Below are positions 40,196 to 48,925 of a stretch of 64,000 nt of DNA, in pieces. The stretch's first letter is position 1. The number at the start of each line of letters is the position of its first letter. Source of the DNA: Streptomyces sp. 7-21 (GTDB lineage Bacteria > Actinomycetota > Actinomycetes > Streptomycetales > Streptomycetaceae); NCBI RefSeq assembly GCF_016741785.1, contig NZ_JAERRL010000015.1, positions 54,508 through 118,507 of the forward strand. Reading direction: 5' to 3'. Below the pieces are notes generated by a model that was given only the letters and a program-made list of their open reading frames with translations, searched no databases and had not been told where the DNA came from. The position numbers and the translations under genes are program-made.

Positions 40196-41278
40196 CTACA
40201 CGTACCGCTCGAGGATCGACGACTCGGCCAGCCGGGACAGCCCCTCGCGCACGGACCGCGCCCGCGTCTCGCCGACGCCGTCCACCGCCTGCAGGTCGTC
40301 CACGCTGGCGGCCAGCAGCTTCTGGAGCCCGCCGAAGTGGTCCACCAGCCGGTCGATGACCAGGCCCGGCAGCCGCGGCACCTTCGCCAGCAGCCGGAAC
40401 CCGCGCGGCGAGACGGCACTGTCCATCGACTCCGGCGTCGCGCTGTACCCCAGCGCCCGCGCCACCGCGGGCAGTTCCAGCAGGTCGGCATGGCCCAGCG
40501 CATCGAGCTCCGCGATCGCCGCACTCACCTTCCGCGACCGCTTGCCGCCCGTCTCCGGCAGGTAGTCCCGCACGATGAGCTGCCGCTCCGGCTCCACCCC
40601 CGCGATCAGCTCGTCCAGCTGAAGCGACAGCAGCCGCCCGTCCGTGCCCAGCTCCACCACGTACTCGGCGATCTCGGCGGCGATCCGGCGCACCATCTCC
40701 AGCCGCTGCGCCACCACCGCCACGTCCCGCACCGTGACCAGGTCCTCGATCTCCAGCGCCGAGAGCGTGCCCGTCACCTCGTCCAGCCGCAGCTTGTACC
40801 GCTCCAGCGTGGCCAGCGCCTGGTTGGCCCGCGACAGAATCGCGCCCGAGTCCTCCAGCACCCGCCGCTGCCCGTTCAAATACAGCGCGACCAGCCGCAT
40901 CGAGCGGCTCACCGACACCACCGGGAAGCCGGTCTGGATCGACACCCGCTGCGCCGTGCGGTGGCGCGTACCCGTCTCCTCGGTCGGGATGCTCGGGTCG
41001 GGCACCAGCTGCACGCCCGCCCGGACGATCCGGGAGATGTCACGGTCCACGATCACCGCGCCGTCCAGCTTGCACAGCTCCCGCAGCCGCGTCGCCGTGA
41101 ACTCCACGTCCAGCACGAAACCGCCCGTGCACAGCGCCTCGACCGTGCGGTCCATGCCGAGCACGATGAGACCGCCGGTGTTCCCCCGCAGCACCCGTTC
41201 GAGCCCGTCCCGCAGCTGCGTGCCGGGGGCGACGGCGCTCAGCGCGGCGCGCAGCGTGGGCCGGTCGCTGGCTGCCAT
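40196..41278 (-). CDS. disA: Diadenylate cyclase / DNA integrity scanning protein DisA
   Basis: A 360-residue enzyme that makes cyclic di-AMP from ATP and responds to branched DNA. The DAC domain motifs are KLDGAVIVDRD near residue 75 and GTRHRTAQR near 105. A helical linker and a C-terminal helix-hairpin-helix DNA-binding domain (DLQAVDGVGETRARSVREGL) complete the protein. The ATG follows GGAGGAGCGC. It lies 144 bases downstream of radA, the usual actinobacterial order. Confidence 0.97.
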   Translation of the reverse strand: MAASDRPTLRAALSAVAPGTQLRDGLERVLRGNTGGLIVLGMDRTVEALCTGGFVLDVEFTATRLRELCKLDGAVIVDRDISRIVRAGVQLVPDPSIPTEETGTRHRTAQRVSIQTGFPVVSVSRSMRLVALYLNGQRRVLEDSGAILSRANQALATLERYKLRLDEVTGTLSALEIEDLVTVRDVAVVAQRLEMVRRIAAEIAEYVVELGTDGRLLSLQLDELIAGVEPERQLIVRDYLPETGGKRSRKVSAAIAELDALGHADLLELPAVARALGYSATPESMDSAVSPRGFRLLAKVPRLPGLVIDRLVDHFGGLQKLLAASVDDLQAVDGVGETRARSVREGLSRLAESSILERYV

Positions 41279-41422
41279 GCGCTCCTCCGGTGACCGAACA
41301 GCGGACTTCCTCGACGAACTGGCGGCAGCGCCTCGCGGACACGGATCCAGCGGACGAATCTGCCCTTTGCGCCCACGAGTCTACCGGCGCACCACGCCGC
41401 GCCCTCCGCCGATCCGCTCCCC

Positions 41423-42814
41423 TCAGTCCTCCTCCGCCGCCCGCTGCGCCCGCCGCGCCCGCGGCAGCACCCGCAGCGCCTCGCCTATGTCCGCCACCTC
41501 CCGCACCCGCATCCCGGCTGGTACGTCACCCGAGTCCACCGGCACCAGCGCGTGCGTGAAACCGAGGCGGGCCGCCTCCGCCAGCCGCCGCTGCACGCCC
41601 GTCACCCGCCGCACCTCGCCCGCGAGCCCCACCTCGCCGACGGCCACCAGGTTCTGCGGCAGCGGGGTGTCGCCCGCCGCGCTGGCCAGCGCCAGGGCCA
41701 CCGCCAGATCGGCGGCCGGCTCCGTCAGCCGGACCCCGCCCACGGTCGCGGTGTAGATGTCGTTCTTCCCCAGGGCAGGGATGCGGCCGCGCTGCTCCAG
41801 CACCGCGAGCACCATCGACACCCGGGAGGTCTCCAGGCCCGACGTGGTGCGCCGCGGCGAGGGGATCTGCGTGGCCACCGTCAGCGCCTGCACCTCGGCC
41901 ACCAGCGGCCTGCGGCCCTCCAGCGTGACGGTCAGGCAGGTCCCCGGCACCGGCTCGTCGCGCCGGGTCAGGAACAGGCCGGAGGGATCGGCGAGCGAGG
42001 TGATCCCCTCGTCGTGCAGCTCGAAGCAGCCCACCTCATCCGTCGGCCCGTAGCGGTTCTTCACGCCCCGCACCAGACGCAGCCGCGCGTGCCGGTCGCC
42101 CTCGAAGTGCAGCACGACATCGACCAGGTGCTCCAGCAGCCGCGGGCCGGCGATCGCGCCGTCCTTGGTGACGTGCCCCACCAGCAGCGTCGACATCCCG
42201 CGTTCCTTGGACGCCCGGATCAGCGCCCCCGCCACCTCGCGGACCTGCGCCATGCCGCCCGGCGCGCCGTCGATCTCCCCCGAGGCCACCGTCTGCACCG
42301 AGTCCAGCACCAGCAGATCCGGCTTCACCGTGTCCAACTGGCCGAGCACGGAAGCCAGGTCGGTCTCCGCCGCCAGGTACAGGTGGTCGCGCAGCGCGCC
42401 GATGCGGTCCGCGCGCAGCCGCACCTGGCCCGCCGACTCCTCCGCCGTCACGTACAGCGTCCGGTGCTGCTCCGTGGCGGACTTGGCGGCGACATCCAGC
42501 AGCAGCGTGGACTTGCCGACGCCCGGCTCACCCGCGACGAGCACCACCGCGCCCGGCACCAGGCCGCCGCCCAGCACCCGGTCGAGCTCCGGCACCCCCG
42601 TGCTCCGGGCCGCGACGCGCTTGCCCTCCACCTGGCCGATGGGCACCGCCGGTGAGGCCACGCGCGCGGCGGCGGCCGTCCGCACCGCCGGGGCGGCGCC
42701 CACCTCCTCGACCGTGCCCCACGACTGGCACTCGGGACAGCGGCCGAGCCACTTCGCCGTGGTCCAGCCGCACTCGGAGCAGCGGTACGAGGAACGGTCT
42801 GCCTTGCGCGCCAT
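41423..42814 (-). CDS. radA: DNA repair protein RadA
   Basis: A 463-residue branch-migration helicase acting in recombination. The N-terminal zinc finger is YRCSECGWTTAKWLGRCPEC, Walker A is VAGEPGVGKSTLLLDVA, the family KNRYGPTDEVG motif is present, and the C-terminal Lon-like domain ends the protein (LAVALALASAAGDTPLPQNL). The ATG at 42814 is 7 bases after the -10 of a damage-type promoter and so is probably leaderless. An upstream in-frame start would lie 5' of that promoter and was rejected. Confidence 0.96.
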   Translation of the reverse strand: MARKADRSSYRCSECGWTTAKWLGRCPECQSWGTVEEVGAAPAVRTAAAARVASPAVPIGQVEGKRVAARSTGVPELDRVLGGGLVPGAVVLVAGEPGVGKSTLLLDVAAKSATEQHRTLYVTAEESAGQVRLRADRIGALRDHLYLAAETDLASVLGQLDTVKPDLLVLDSVQTVASGEIDGAPGGMAQVREVAGALIRASKERGMSTLLVGHVTKDGAIAGPRLLEHLVDVVLHFEGDRHARLRLVRGVKNRYGPTDEVGCFELHDEGITSLADPSGLFLTRRDEPVPGTCLTVTLEGRRPLVAEVQALTVATQIPSPRRTTSGLETSRVSMVLAVLEQRGRIPALGKNDIYTATVGGVRLTEPAADLAVALALASAAGDTPLPQNLVAVGEVGLAGEVRRVTGVQRRLAEAARLGFTHALVPVDSGDVPAGMRVREVADIGEALRVLPRARRAQRAAEED

Positions 42815-42821
42815 ACCCGGA

Positions 42822-42844
42822 ACGCTACCGCCCGCCACTGACAG
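42822..42844 (-). promoter_or_regulatory. PafBC-type DNA-damage promoter of radA
   Basis: On the reverse strand CTGTCAGTG, eight bases, then TAGCGT matches TTGTCRGTG-N8-TANNNT with one deviation in the first base. The -10 is 7 bases from the radA ATG. Confidence 0.7.
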
Positions 42845-42938
42845 CCAGCCCCGTGCGGCCGTCGCTCGGATGCCCGCCACTCTCACCCGATCGGGGGAAC
42901 ATCGCCGGTGCGGGTTCGGCGCGCACCCGCCCTGCGCC

Positions 42939-42944
42939 TACGGT
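42939..42944 (+). promoter_or_regulatory. -10 element of leaderless promoter
   Basis: TACGGT ends 6 bases before the GTG at 42951; no ribosome-binding site is present between them. Confidence 0.4.
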
Positions 42945-42950
42945 CACGGC

Positions 42951-44795
42951 GTGACCACACGCAGCCGCGAACGACCCGAAGCCCTGTCCGGAGCGAGCCG
43001 GACGGGTCACCGGGCGACCGAGCACTCCGGCCGCGCGCGTGCGCGCCCCGCCCATGCCGCCCACGCCGCAAACGCGGCCCCCACGGCCCGCACGGCCCAG
43101 GCAGCCTCCGCCGGCCGGGGCCGGCACGCGACGCGCGGCGCCGCCGCCGCGCCGGACGCGCCGGACGGGACGGACGGCAGCACCGCCAGCCGCGCCGCGG
43201 CCTACGACGAGGCCTATCTGGACGGCCTGTTCACCTACTGCCTGTCCATCATGTGCGAGCACGACGCGGCCACGGCCGCGCTCGGCGAGGCGCTGGCACT
43301 GGCCGAGCGGCAGCATGAGCGCGGCCGCCGCCCCGCCGACCCGCGGCTGCGCCGGGCCTGGCTCTACGCGCTCGCCCGCTGGGCCTGCCTGCGCCGCCTG
43401 GCGGAGAACCGCGACGCCGCGCGGGGACGCGGCCGGAAGCGGAAGCGGCACGGCGCCGAGCCGTACGTGCCGCGCCCCGCCGGCGAGGACGCGCAGCGGC
43501 GGCGGCAGGAGCTGGCCGCGCTCGCCTGGCCCGAGGCCGCGGGCACCACCCCGGACCAGCGCGAGGCGCTGGAGCTGGCGGTCCGCCACCAGCTGGCCGC
43601 CGAGGAGATCGCGCGCGTGCTGCGGCTGACGCCTGAGGCCGCGCGCTCGCTGCTGACCGCCGCCGCCCGCGAGGTGGAGCGCACGCGCGGCGCGCTGGCC
43701 GCCGTCGAGAGCAGCGGCTGCCCGGCGGCGGCCTCGCTGTCGGGCGAGGATCCCTGGCTGCTGCTCGGCCCCTCGCTCCGCCGGGAGCTGGTGCGGCACG
43801 TGGACGAGTGCCCCTCCTGCCGCCTGGTCGCCCAGCACGCGCGGGCCTCCGCCGGCGGGCACCGCCCGGCCCGGCGCGGCTCGCGCTCTGCCCGGCTGCC
43901 CGTGCTCGCCGCCCCGCTGCCCGCCGTGCACGCGGCGCGGCTCGCGCTGCGCCGGGCCCGCTCGCAGCACACCCCGCGGTACGACCGGGCCGGTTTCCCG
44001 CTGCCCGAGCGCGACCGGGCGGCGCGGCGCGAGCGGCTGCGCCACCGCGCCATGACGGGCACGGTCGTGGTCACCGTGCTCGCGGCGCCCGTGATGGCGC
44101 TGTGGGCCGCGTACGAGAACGCGCCCCGCACCGGCGAGGCACGGACCGACGGCCCGGCGGCCGCCGCCGACGGCGAGACGACCGCCGGGACCGGCTTCGG
44201 CGCGGGGTTCGAGAACACCGGGCGCAGCCGCGACGGCGGCCCGGCGGCGGACGGCGGCGGGGCGGCGCGCGAGGACGGTGACGCGGCGTTCCCCTCGGGC
44301 CAGGCGGCCGACGGGGCCGCGCCGGGCCCGGGCGGCGGGGCGCCGGAGGACGGCGGCTCCGGCACGGCGGGGACCGGCCGGCCCCGGGACGAGGCGGAGG
44401 CTGCCCCCGGCCGGCTCACGGCGCACGCCGTGGCCACGGCTACCGGAACGCGCATCACGCTCACCGCCTCCGGCGGCTCTGATGTGTCGTGGACCGCCCG
44501 TTCCGACGTCGAGTGGCTGCTGCTCAGCGACGTGTCGGGCACGCTCAGTCCGGGGGAGACGGCCGTGATCGAGGTGACGGTGGACCGGGAGCGCGAGCCC
44601 GCGGGCGCCTGGCAGGGGCAGATCACGGTGGAGCCCGCCGCCGCGGTGATCACCGTCGAGGGAGAGGGCAGCGGCGGCGGGGAAGCCGGGGACCCGGGCA
44701 CCACGCCGCCCGGGGATCCCGGTGAGCCGGAGGATCCCGGGGATCCGGCGGGCACCGAGCCGCCCGCCGAGGACCCGGCCGGGCCGGCGGCCTGA
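42951..44795 (+). CDS. Sigma-like / zinc-finger anti-sigma-like / BACON membrane protein
   Basis: A 614-residue protein with an unusual domain order. After a disordered Ala/Arg-rich N-terminus (about 1-80), residues 85-245 resemble a sigma factor, ending in a region 4-like helix-turn-helix (LAAEEIARVLRLTPEAARSL). A zf-HC2-type anti-sigma motif follows (LVRHVDECPSCRLVAQH, near residue 280). One membrane helix spans about 365-385 (MTGTVVVTVLAAPVMALWAA). Outside, a long acidic linker leads to a BACON domain (about 490-570, WTARSDVEWLLLSDVSGTLS), often linked to carbohydrate or mucin binding. It may be a one-piece signalling device. It is divergent from radA. Confidence 0.75.
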   Translation: MTTRSRERPEALSGASRTGHRATEHSGRARARPAHAAHAANAAPTARTAQAASAGRGRHATRGAAAAPDAPDGTDGSTASRAAAYDEAYLDGLFTYCLSIMCEHDAATAALGEALALAERQHERGRRPADPRLRRAWLYALARWACLRRLAENRDAARGRGRKRKRHGAEPYVPRPAGEDAQRRRQELAALAWPEAAGTTPDQREALELAVRHQLAAEEIARVLRLTPEAARSLLTAAAREVERTRGALAAVESSGCPAAASLSGEDPWLLLGPSLRRELVRHVDECPSCRLVAQHARASAGGHRPARRGSRSARLPVLAAPLPAVHAARLALRRARSQHTPRYDRAGFPLPERDRAARRERLRHRAMTGTVVVTVLAAPVMALWAAYENAPRTGEARTDGPAAAADGETTAGTGFGAGFENTGRSRDGGPAADGGGAAREDGDAAFPSGQAADGAAPGPGGGAPEDGGSGTAGTGRPRDEAEAAPGRLTAHAVATATGTRITLTASGGSDVSWTARSDVEWLLLSDVSGTLSPGETAVIEVTVDREREPAGAWQGQITVEPAAAVITVEGEGSGGGEAGDPGTTPPGDPGEPEDPGDPAGTEPPAEDPAGPAA

Positions 44796-44807
44796 GCCCC
44801 GCCCGGT

Positions 44808-45500
44808 TCAGGCGCCCCGACCGCCGGTGACGCCGTCGCGGGAACCACCGGTGAGGTGGTGGCGCACGGCCGGCGCCAGCCGGGTGATGAGCTGCTCGGC
44901 ACTGGCGCTGGCGAGGGGCTCCACGCGCAGCAGGTAGCGCAGCAGCATGGCGCCGACGAGCTGCGAGGCGGCCAGTTCCGCGCGCAGCCGCTCGTCGCCG
45001 CCGCTGCCCGTGGCCTTGCCGGCGACCTGGGGCACCAGGTGGGTGGCCACGAAGTCCCGGACGATCCGGGTCGCGGTCTCGTTGGTCAGCGCCGAGCGGA
45101 TGAGGGCCAGCAGCGGGGCGCGCAGCGCCGGGTCCTCCCAGACGCCGACGAAGACGCGGGTGAACCGCTCGCTGAACTCGTCGGGGCCGTAGTGCCGCAC
45201 CGACGCCAGTGCCTCGGCGGCCGGTCCGGCGGCCTGCGCGACGGCGGCGGAGAAGACGCCTTCCTTGGTGCCGAAGTAGTGGTGGACCAGCGCGGGGTCG
45301 ACCCCGGCGCCGCGCGCGATGGCGCGCACCGATGCCTTGTCGTAGCCGCTGGCGGAGAAGGCCTCCCGCGCCGAGGCGAGGATGCGCTCGCGCGTCGCGG
45401 GGCCTCCGGCACCGTCGGGCGCGCGCCGGGGGCGCCCCCGGCCGCGGCGGGGCGCGCCGTCCGCGTCTGCGCCGGCCGGCGCGCCGGCCCGCGCGGTCAC
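44808..45500 (-). CDS. TetR-family transcriptional regulator
   Basis: A 230-residue regulator. After a basic, low-complexity N-terminus (PRRGRGRPRRAPDG) comes the TetR helix-turn-helix, TRERILASAREAFSASGYDK then ASVRAIARGAGVDPALVHHY and FGTKEGVF. The C-terminal ligand domain is helical and ends LITRLAPAVRHHLTGG. Its GTG overlaps the stop of the upstream isomerase gene (GTGA), so it is translationally coupled to it. It is convergent with the sigma-like gene. Ligand unknown. Confidence 0.92.
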   Translation of the reverse strand: MTARAGAPAGADADGAPRRGRGRPRRAPDGAGGPATRERILASAREAFSASGYDKASVRAIARGAGVDPALVHHYFGTKEGVFSAAVAQAAGPAAEALASVRHYGPDEFSERFTRVFVGVWEDPALRAPLLALIRSALTNETATRIVRDFVATHLVPQVAGKATGSGGDERLRAELAASQLVGAMLLRYLLRVEPLASASAEQLITRLAPAVRHHLTGGSRDGVTGGRGA

Positions 45501-46324
45501 GGCGACTCCCCAAGGGGCGCGGGTGACGTCTTTAGATGCCGGCGGGCGAAGGCGAGCGCCTCCGCCAGCTGGGCCTCCCGCACGGCCGAGGACATCGCGC
45601 GCCGCGTGTTCACCTCGACGACGACGTGCCCGCCGTAGCCGCGCGCGGCCAGCAGCTCCAGCAGCCGCGCGCAGGGCTGGGCGCCGTGGCCCGGCACCAG
45701 GTGCTCGTCCTTGCCGGAGCCGGTGCCGTCCCCCAGGTGCACGTGGGCCAGCCGGTCGCCCATGCGGTCGGCCATCGCCAGCACGTCGGTGCGGGCGGTC
45801 GCGGCGTGGGAGACGTCGAGCGTCATGTGGCGGTAGTCGTGGGCCGTGGGGTCCCAGCCGGGGGCGTACGCCTGCATCTCGCGGTCCCGGTAGCGCCAGG
45901 GGTACATGTTCTCCACGGCGAACCGGACGTCGGTCTCGCCGGCCATCCGCCCGATGCCCGCGACGAAGCCGCGCGCGTAGGCCCGCTGCCACCGGAAGGG
46001 CGGGTGCACCACGACCGTGCTGGCGCCCAGGCGCTCGGCGGCGGTGCGTGCCCGCTGGAGCTTGCGCCAGGGGTCGCTGGACCACACCCGCTGCGTGACC
46101 AGCAGGCACGGGGCGTGCACGGCCAGGACGGGCACGCCCGTGCGCTCGGACAGGTGGGCCAGCCCGGCTATGTCCTGGCTGACCGGGTCGGTCCACACCA
46201 TCACCTCCACCCCGTCGTAGCCGAGACGGGCCGCGATCTCGAAGGCCGCCTCGGTGTTCTCCGGGTACACGGAGGCCGTGGACAGGGCGACCTTCGCGTG
46301 GGAGTCCGGTACGTGACGTGACAC
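45497..46324 (-). CDS. Sugar phosphate isomerase/epimerase-like TIM-barrel protein
   Basis: A 275-residue AP-endonuclease-2/xylose-isomerase-like TIM barrel. Blocks include VALSTASVYPENTEAAFEIA, RLGYDGVEVMVWTD, VLAVHAPCLLV, VRFAVENMYPW, MTLDVSHAATA, LAHVHLGDG and HVVVEVNT, which supply Glu, Asp and His metal ligands. The substrate is unknown. It is divergent from the ABC exporter and overlaps the TetR gene, so the regulator may respond to a related metabolite. Confidence 0.85.
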   Translation of the reverse strand: MSRHVPDSHAKVALSTASVYPENTEAAFEIAARLGYDGVEVMVWTDPVSQDIAGLAHLSERTGVPVLAVHAPCLLVTQRVWSSDPWRKLQRARTAAERLGASTVVVHPPFRWQRAYARGFVAGIGRMAGETDVRFAVENMYPWRYRDREMQAYAPGWDPTAHDYRHMTLDVSHAATARTDVLAMADRMGDRLAHVHLGDGTGSGKDEHLVPGHGAQPCARLLELLAARGYGGHVVVEVNTRRAMSSAVREAQLAEALAFARRHLKTSPAPLGESP

Positions 46325-46352
46325 GGCGACCAGCCTACGGGTGCCCTTCCGC

Positions 46353-46384
46353 TTGACAGGTCCACCAGCGGCGAGAAGTATTCA
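46353..46384 (+). promoter_or_regulatory. Promoter of ABC-2 exporter operon
   Basis: A perfect TTGACA -35 is followed, after a longer than usual 20-base gap, by TATTCA. The -10 is only 4-7 bases before tandem ATG codons, so the transcript may be leaderless from the second ATG at 46392. Confidence 0.5.
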
Positions 46385-46388
46385 ACGC

Positions 46389-47195
46389 ATGATGAATAAA
46401 ACGGGTGAGGGTGCCCCGCCCGGCAGCCCCGCAGAACCGGCGGTCTTCGCCAGCGGCCTGCGCGTCGACCGCGGCGGCAGCCGGGTGCTGGCAGACCTCG
46501 GGTTCTCCGTGCCCCGCGGCACCGTGACCGGCCTGCTCGGCCCCTCCGGCTGCGGGAAGACGACACTGATGCGGGCCATCACCGGCGCCCAGGCCAGGGT
46601 CGCCGGCACCCTCCAGGTGCTCGGCCAGCCCGCGGGCAGCGCCGCGCTCCGCCACCGCATCGGCTACGTCACGCAGGCGCCGTCCGTCTACAACGACCTC
46701 ACCGTGCAGCAGAACCTCGACTACTTCGCCGCCGTGCTCGGCGTCCCCCGCGACGAGCGGCCCCGACAGGTCGAGGCGGCGCTGCGCGACGTGGATCTGG
46801 CGCCGCAGGCCGGGCAGCTCACTGGCAGCCTCTCCGGCGGCCAGCGCTCCCGCGTCTCCCTGGCCGTCGCCCTTCTCGGCACCCCCGAGCTGCTGGTGCT
46901 CGACGAACCGACGGTCGGCCTCGACCCCGTGCTCCGCCGTGACCTGTGGAACCTGTTCCACCGCATCGCGGCGGAGCGCGGCGCCACCCTCCTGATCTCC
47001 TCGCACGTGATGGACGAGGCCGACCGCTGCCAGCGGCTGCTGCTGATGCGTGAGGGCCGCCTCCTCGCCGACGACACGCCCGAGGCGCTGCGCGCGCGGG
47101 GCGGCGGCACCGTCGAGGGCGCGTTCCTCCGCCTCGTCGACGAGGACCGCGAGGACGGCCAGCCGATACGACACGAGGAGCGAGGTCCGCGATGA
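46389..47195 (+). CDS. ABC-2 transporter ATP-binding protein
   Basis: A 268-residue ATPase. Walker A is LLGPSGCGKTTLMRAITG, the signature is GSLSGGQRSRVSLAVAL, Walker B is LLVLDEPTVGLDP, and the H-loop is LLISSHVMDEADRC. It pairs with the permease that overlaps its end by four bases; together they form a two-gene ABC-2 exporter, probably for a drug, lipid or peptide. The start is the first of two adjacent ATGs; either may be used. The first codons are unusually rich in A. Confidence 0.94.
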   Translation: MMNKTGEGAPPGSPAEPAVFASGLRVDRGGSRVLADLGFSVPRGTVTGLLGPSGCGKTTLMRAITGAQARVAGTLQVLGQPAGSAALRHRIGYVTQAPSVYNDLTVQQNLDYFAAVLGVPRDERPRQVEAALRDVDLAPQAGQLTGSLSGGQRSRVSLAVALLGTPELLVLDEPTVGLDPVLRRDLWNLFHRIAAERGATLLISSHVMDEADRCQRLLLMREGRLLADDTPEALRARGGGTVEGAFLRLVDEDREDGQPIRHEERGPR

Positions 47196-47929
47196 GCCCC
47201 GTCCGCACCACCGCCACCGCCCGCCGCGTCCTGCGCCAGCTCGGCCACGACCGCCGTACCATCGCGCTGCTGCTGCTGGTGCCGGTCTTCCTGCTGGTGC
47301 TGCTCTTCTACGTCTTCGACTCCGAACAGGCCGCCTTCGACCGCATCGGCGCCTCGCTGCTGGGCATCTTCCCGATGGTGACGATGTTCCTGGTCACCTC
47401 CATCGCCACGCTCCGCGAACGCACCTCGGGCACGCTGGAGCGGCTGCTGGTGATGCCGCTGGGCAAGGGGGACCTGATCGCCGGCTACGCCCTGGCGTTC
47501 GGCCTCTTGGCCGTGCTCCAGGCGGGACTGGCCACGGGCGTCGCCCTGTGGTTCCTCGACCTGGACATCGCGGGCTCGCCGTGGCTGCTGCTGCTCGTGG
47601 CCCTGCTGAACGCCCTGCTCGGCACCGCGCTCGGCCTGTTCGTCTCGGCGTTCGCCGCCACGGAGTTCCAGGCCGTGCAGTTCCTGCCGGCCGTGATCTT
47701 CCCGCAGATCCTGCTGTGCGGGCTGTTCGCGCCGCGCGACTCCATGCAGCCGGTGCTGGAGTACGTCTCCCACGTGCTGCCGATGTCCTACTCGGTCGAC
47801 GGCATGAACGAGGTGCTCGCCAGTGCCGGCGTCACCGGCGACTACGTGCGCGACGTGCTCGTCGTCTCCGGCACCGCACTCGGCGTCCTGGTCCTCGGCG
47901 CCGCCACGCTCCGCCGCCGCACGCCCTGA
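47192..47929 (+). CDS. ABC-2 transporter permease
   Basis: A 245-residue membrane protein with six predicted helices, beginning IALLLLVPVFLLVLLFYVFD. The amphipathic block RERTSGTLERLLVMPLGKGD and the C-terminal LPMSYSVDGMNEVLASAG are typical of DrrB/YhhJ-like ABC-2 permeases. It is coupled to the ATPase gene by an ATGA overlap and ends 9 bases from the convergent phosphatase gene. Confidence 0.93.
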   Translation: MSPVRTTATARRVLRQLGHDRRTIALLLLVPVFLLVLLFYVFDSEQAAFDRIGASLLGIFPMVTMFLVTSIATLRERTSGTLERLLVMPLGKGDLIAGYALAFGLLAVLQAGLATGVALWFLDLDIAGSPWLLLLVALLNALLGTALGLFVSAFAATEFQAVQFLPAVIFPQILLCGLFAPRDSMQPVLEYVSHVLPMSYSVDGMNEVLASAGVTGDYVRDVLVVSGTALGVLVLGAATLRRRTP

Positions 47930-47938
47930 GCGCGGGCC

Positions 47939-48889
47939 TCAGTCGCCGTTGCCGCCGTCCCCGTTGCGCATCCGGTCCAGGCGCCGCAGAATCACGCCCT
48001 CCCGCAGCGCCCACGGGCAGATCTCCACCGACTCCACCCCGAACAGGTCCAGCGCCGCCTCCGCCACGATCGCCCCCGCCGGCAGCTGCGGCGCGCGGCT
48101 GGCCGAGACCCCCGGCAGCTCCGCCCGCTCCCGCACCGTCATCCCGGCCAGCTTCGCGCTCCAGCTCCGCAGGTCGTCACGGTTCAGGTCGCGGCGCACG
48201 TACAGCCCCTCGCCCGAGCGAGCCGCCCCCGCGATCCGCGCCAGCTGCCGGAACGTCTTCGAGGTGGCCACGACCCGGTGCGGCGTCCCGAGCCGGGCGA
48301 ACCTCCCCACCACGTCGGCGACCTGGCCGCGCACGTCCCGCCGCAGCGCGCGCACGTCCGCCGGCGCCGGCGGGTCTCCCGGCAGCCGCGCCGCCGTCAG
48401 CCGCCCCGCGCCCAGCGGCAGCGACACCGCGACGTCCGGCGCCTCGTCCGTCCCGTACGCGATCTCCAGCGAGCCGCCCCCGATGTCGAACAGCAGCAGC
48501 CGGCCCGCCGACCAGCCCAGCCACCGCCGCGCCGCGAGGAACGTCAGCCGCGCCTCGTCCTCGCCGGAGAGCACCGTCAGCCGTACCCCGGAGCGCTCCT
48601 CGACGGTGTCCAGCACGGCGTCCGCGTTGCTGGCGTCCCGCACGGCCGACGTCGCGAACGGCAGCAGCTCCGCCACCCCCTGCTCCTCCGCGACCGCGCG
48701 CGCCTCGCGCACCGTCTCGGCGAGCCGTTCCACCCCGTCGGGCCCTATCGCGCCCTGGTCGTCGAGCAGCTCGGCCAGCCGCAGCGTGGCCTTGTGTGAG
48801 TAAGCGGGCAGCGGGCGCGCCCCGGGATGCGCGTCAACCACCAGCAGATGGACGGTGTTCGACCCCACGTCGAGAACCCCGAGTCTCAT
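47939..48889 (-). CDS. Ppx/GppA exopolyphosphatase family protein
   Basis: A 316-residue member of the Ppx/GppA family of the actin/Hsp70 fold, which hydrolyses polyphosphate or pppGpp. Phosphate-binding motifs are LGVLDVGSNTVHLLVVD at the N-terminus and LLFDIGGGSLEIAYG near residue 140. ATSAVRDASNAD and the SGEDEARLTF block are also conserved. It is the short actinobacterial form without the C-terminal HD-type domain. The ATG at 48889 is divergent from the cysteine-cluster gene. Confidence 0.9.
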   Translation of the reverse strand: MRLGVLDVGSNTVHLLVVDAHPGARPLPAYSHKATLRLAELLDDQGAIGPDGVERLAETVREARAVAEEQGVAELLPFATSAVRDASNADAVLDTVEERSGVRLTVLSGEDEARLTFLAARRWLGWSAGRLLLFDIGGGSLEIAYGTDEAPDVAVSLPLGAGRLTAARLPGDPPAPADVRALRRDVRGQVADVVGRFARLGTPHRVVATSKTFRQLARIAGAARSGEGLYVRRDLNRDDLRSWSAKLAGMTVRERAELPGVSASRAPQLPAGAIVAEAALDLFGVESVEICPWALREGVILRRLDRMRNGDGGNGD

Positions 48890-48913
48890 GGACGACCACG
48901 CTACCGGGCGGCT

Positions 48914-48919
48914 TACGCT
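48914..48919 (+). promoter_or_regulatory. -10 element of leaderless promoter
   Basis: TACGCT lies 6 bases before the GTG at 48926, with no ribosome-binding site. Confidence 0.4.
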
Positions 48920-48925
48920 GGCGGG

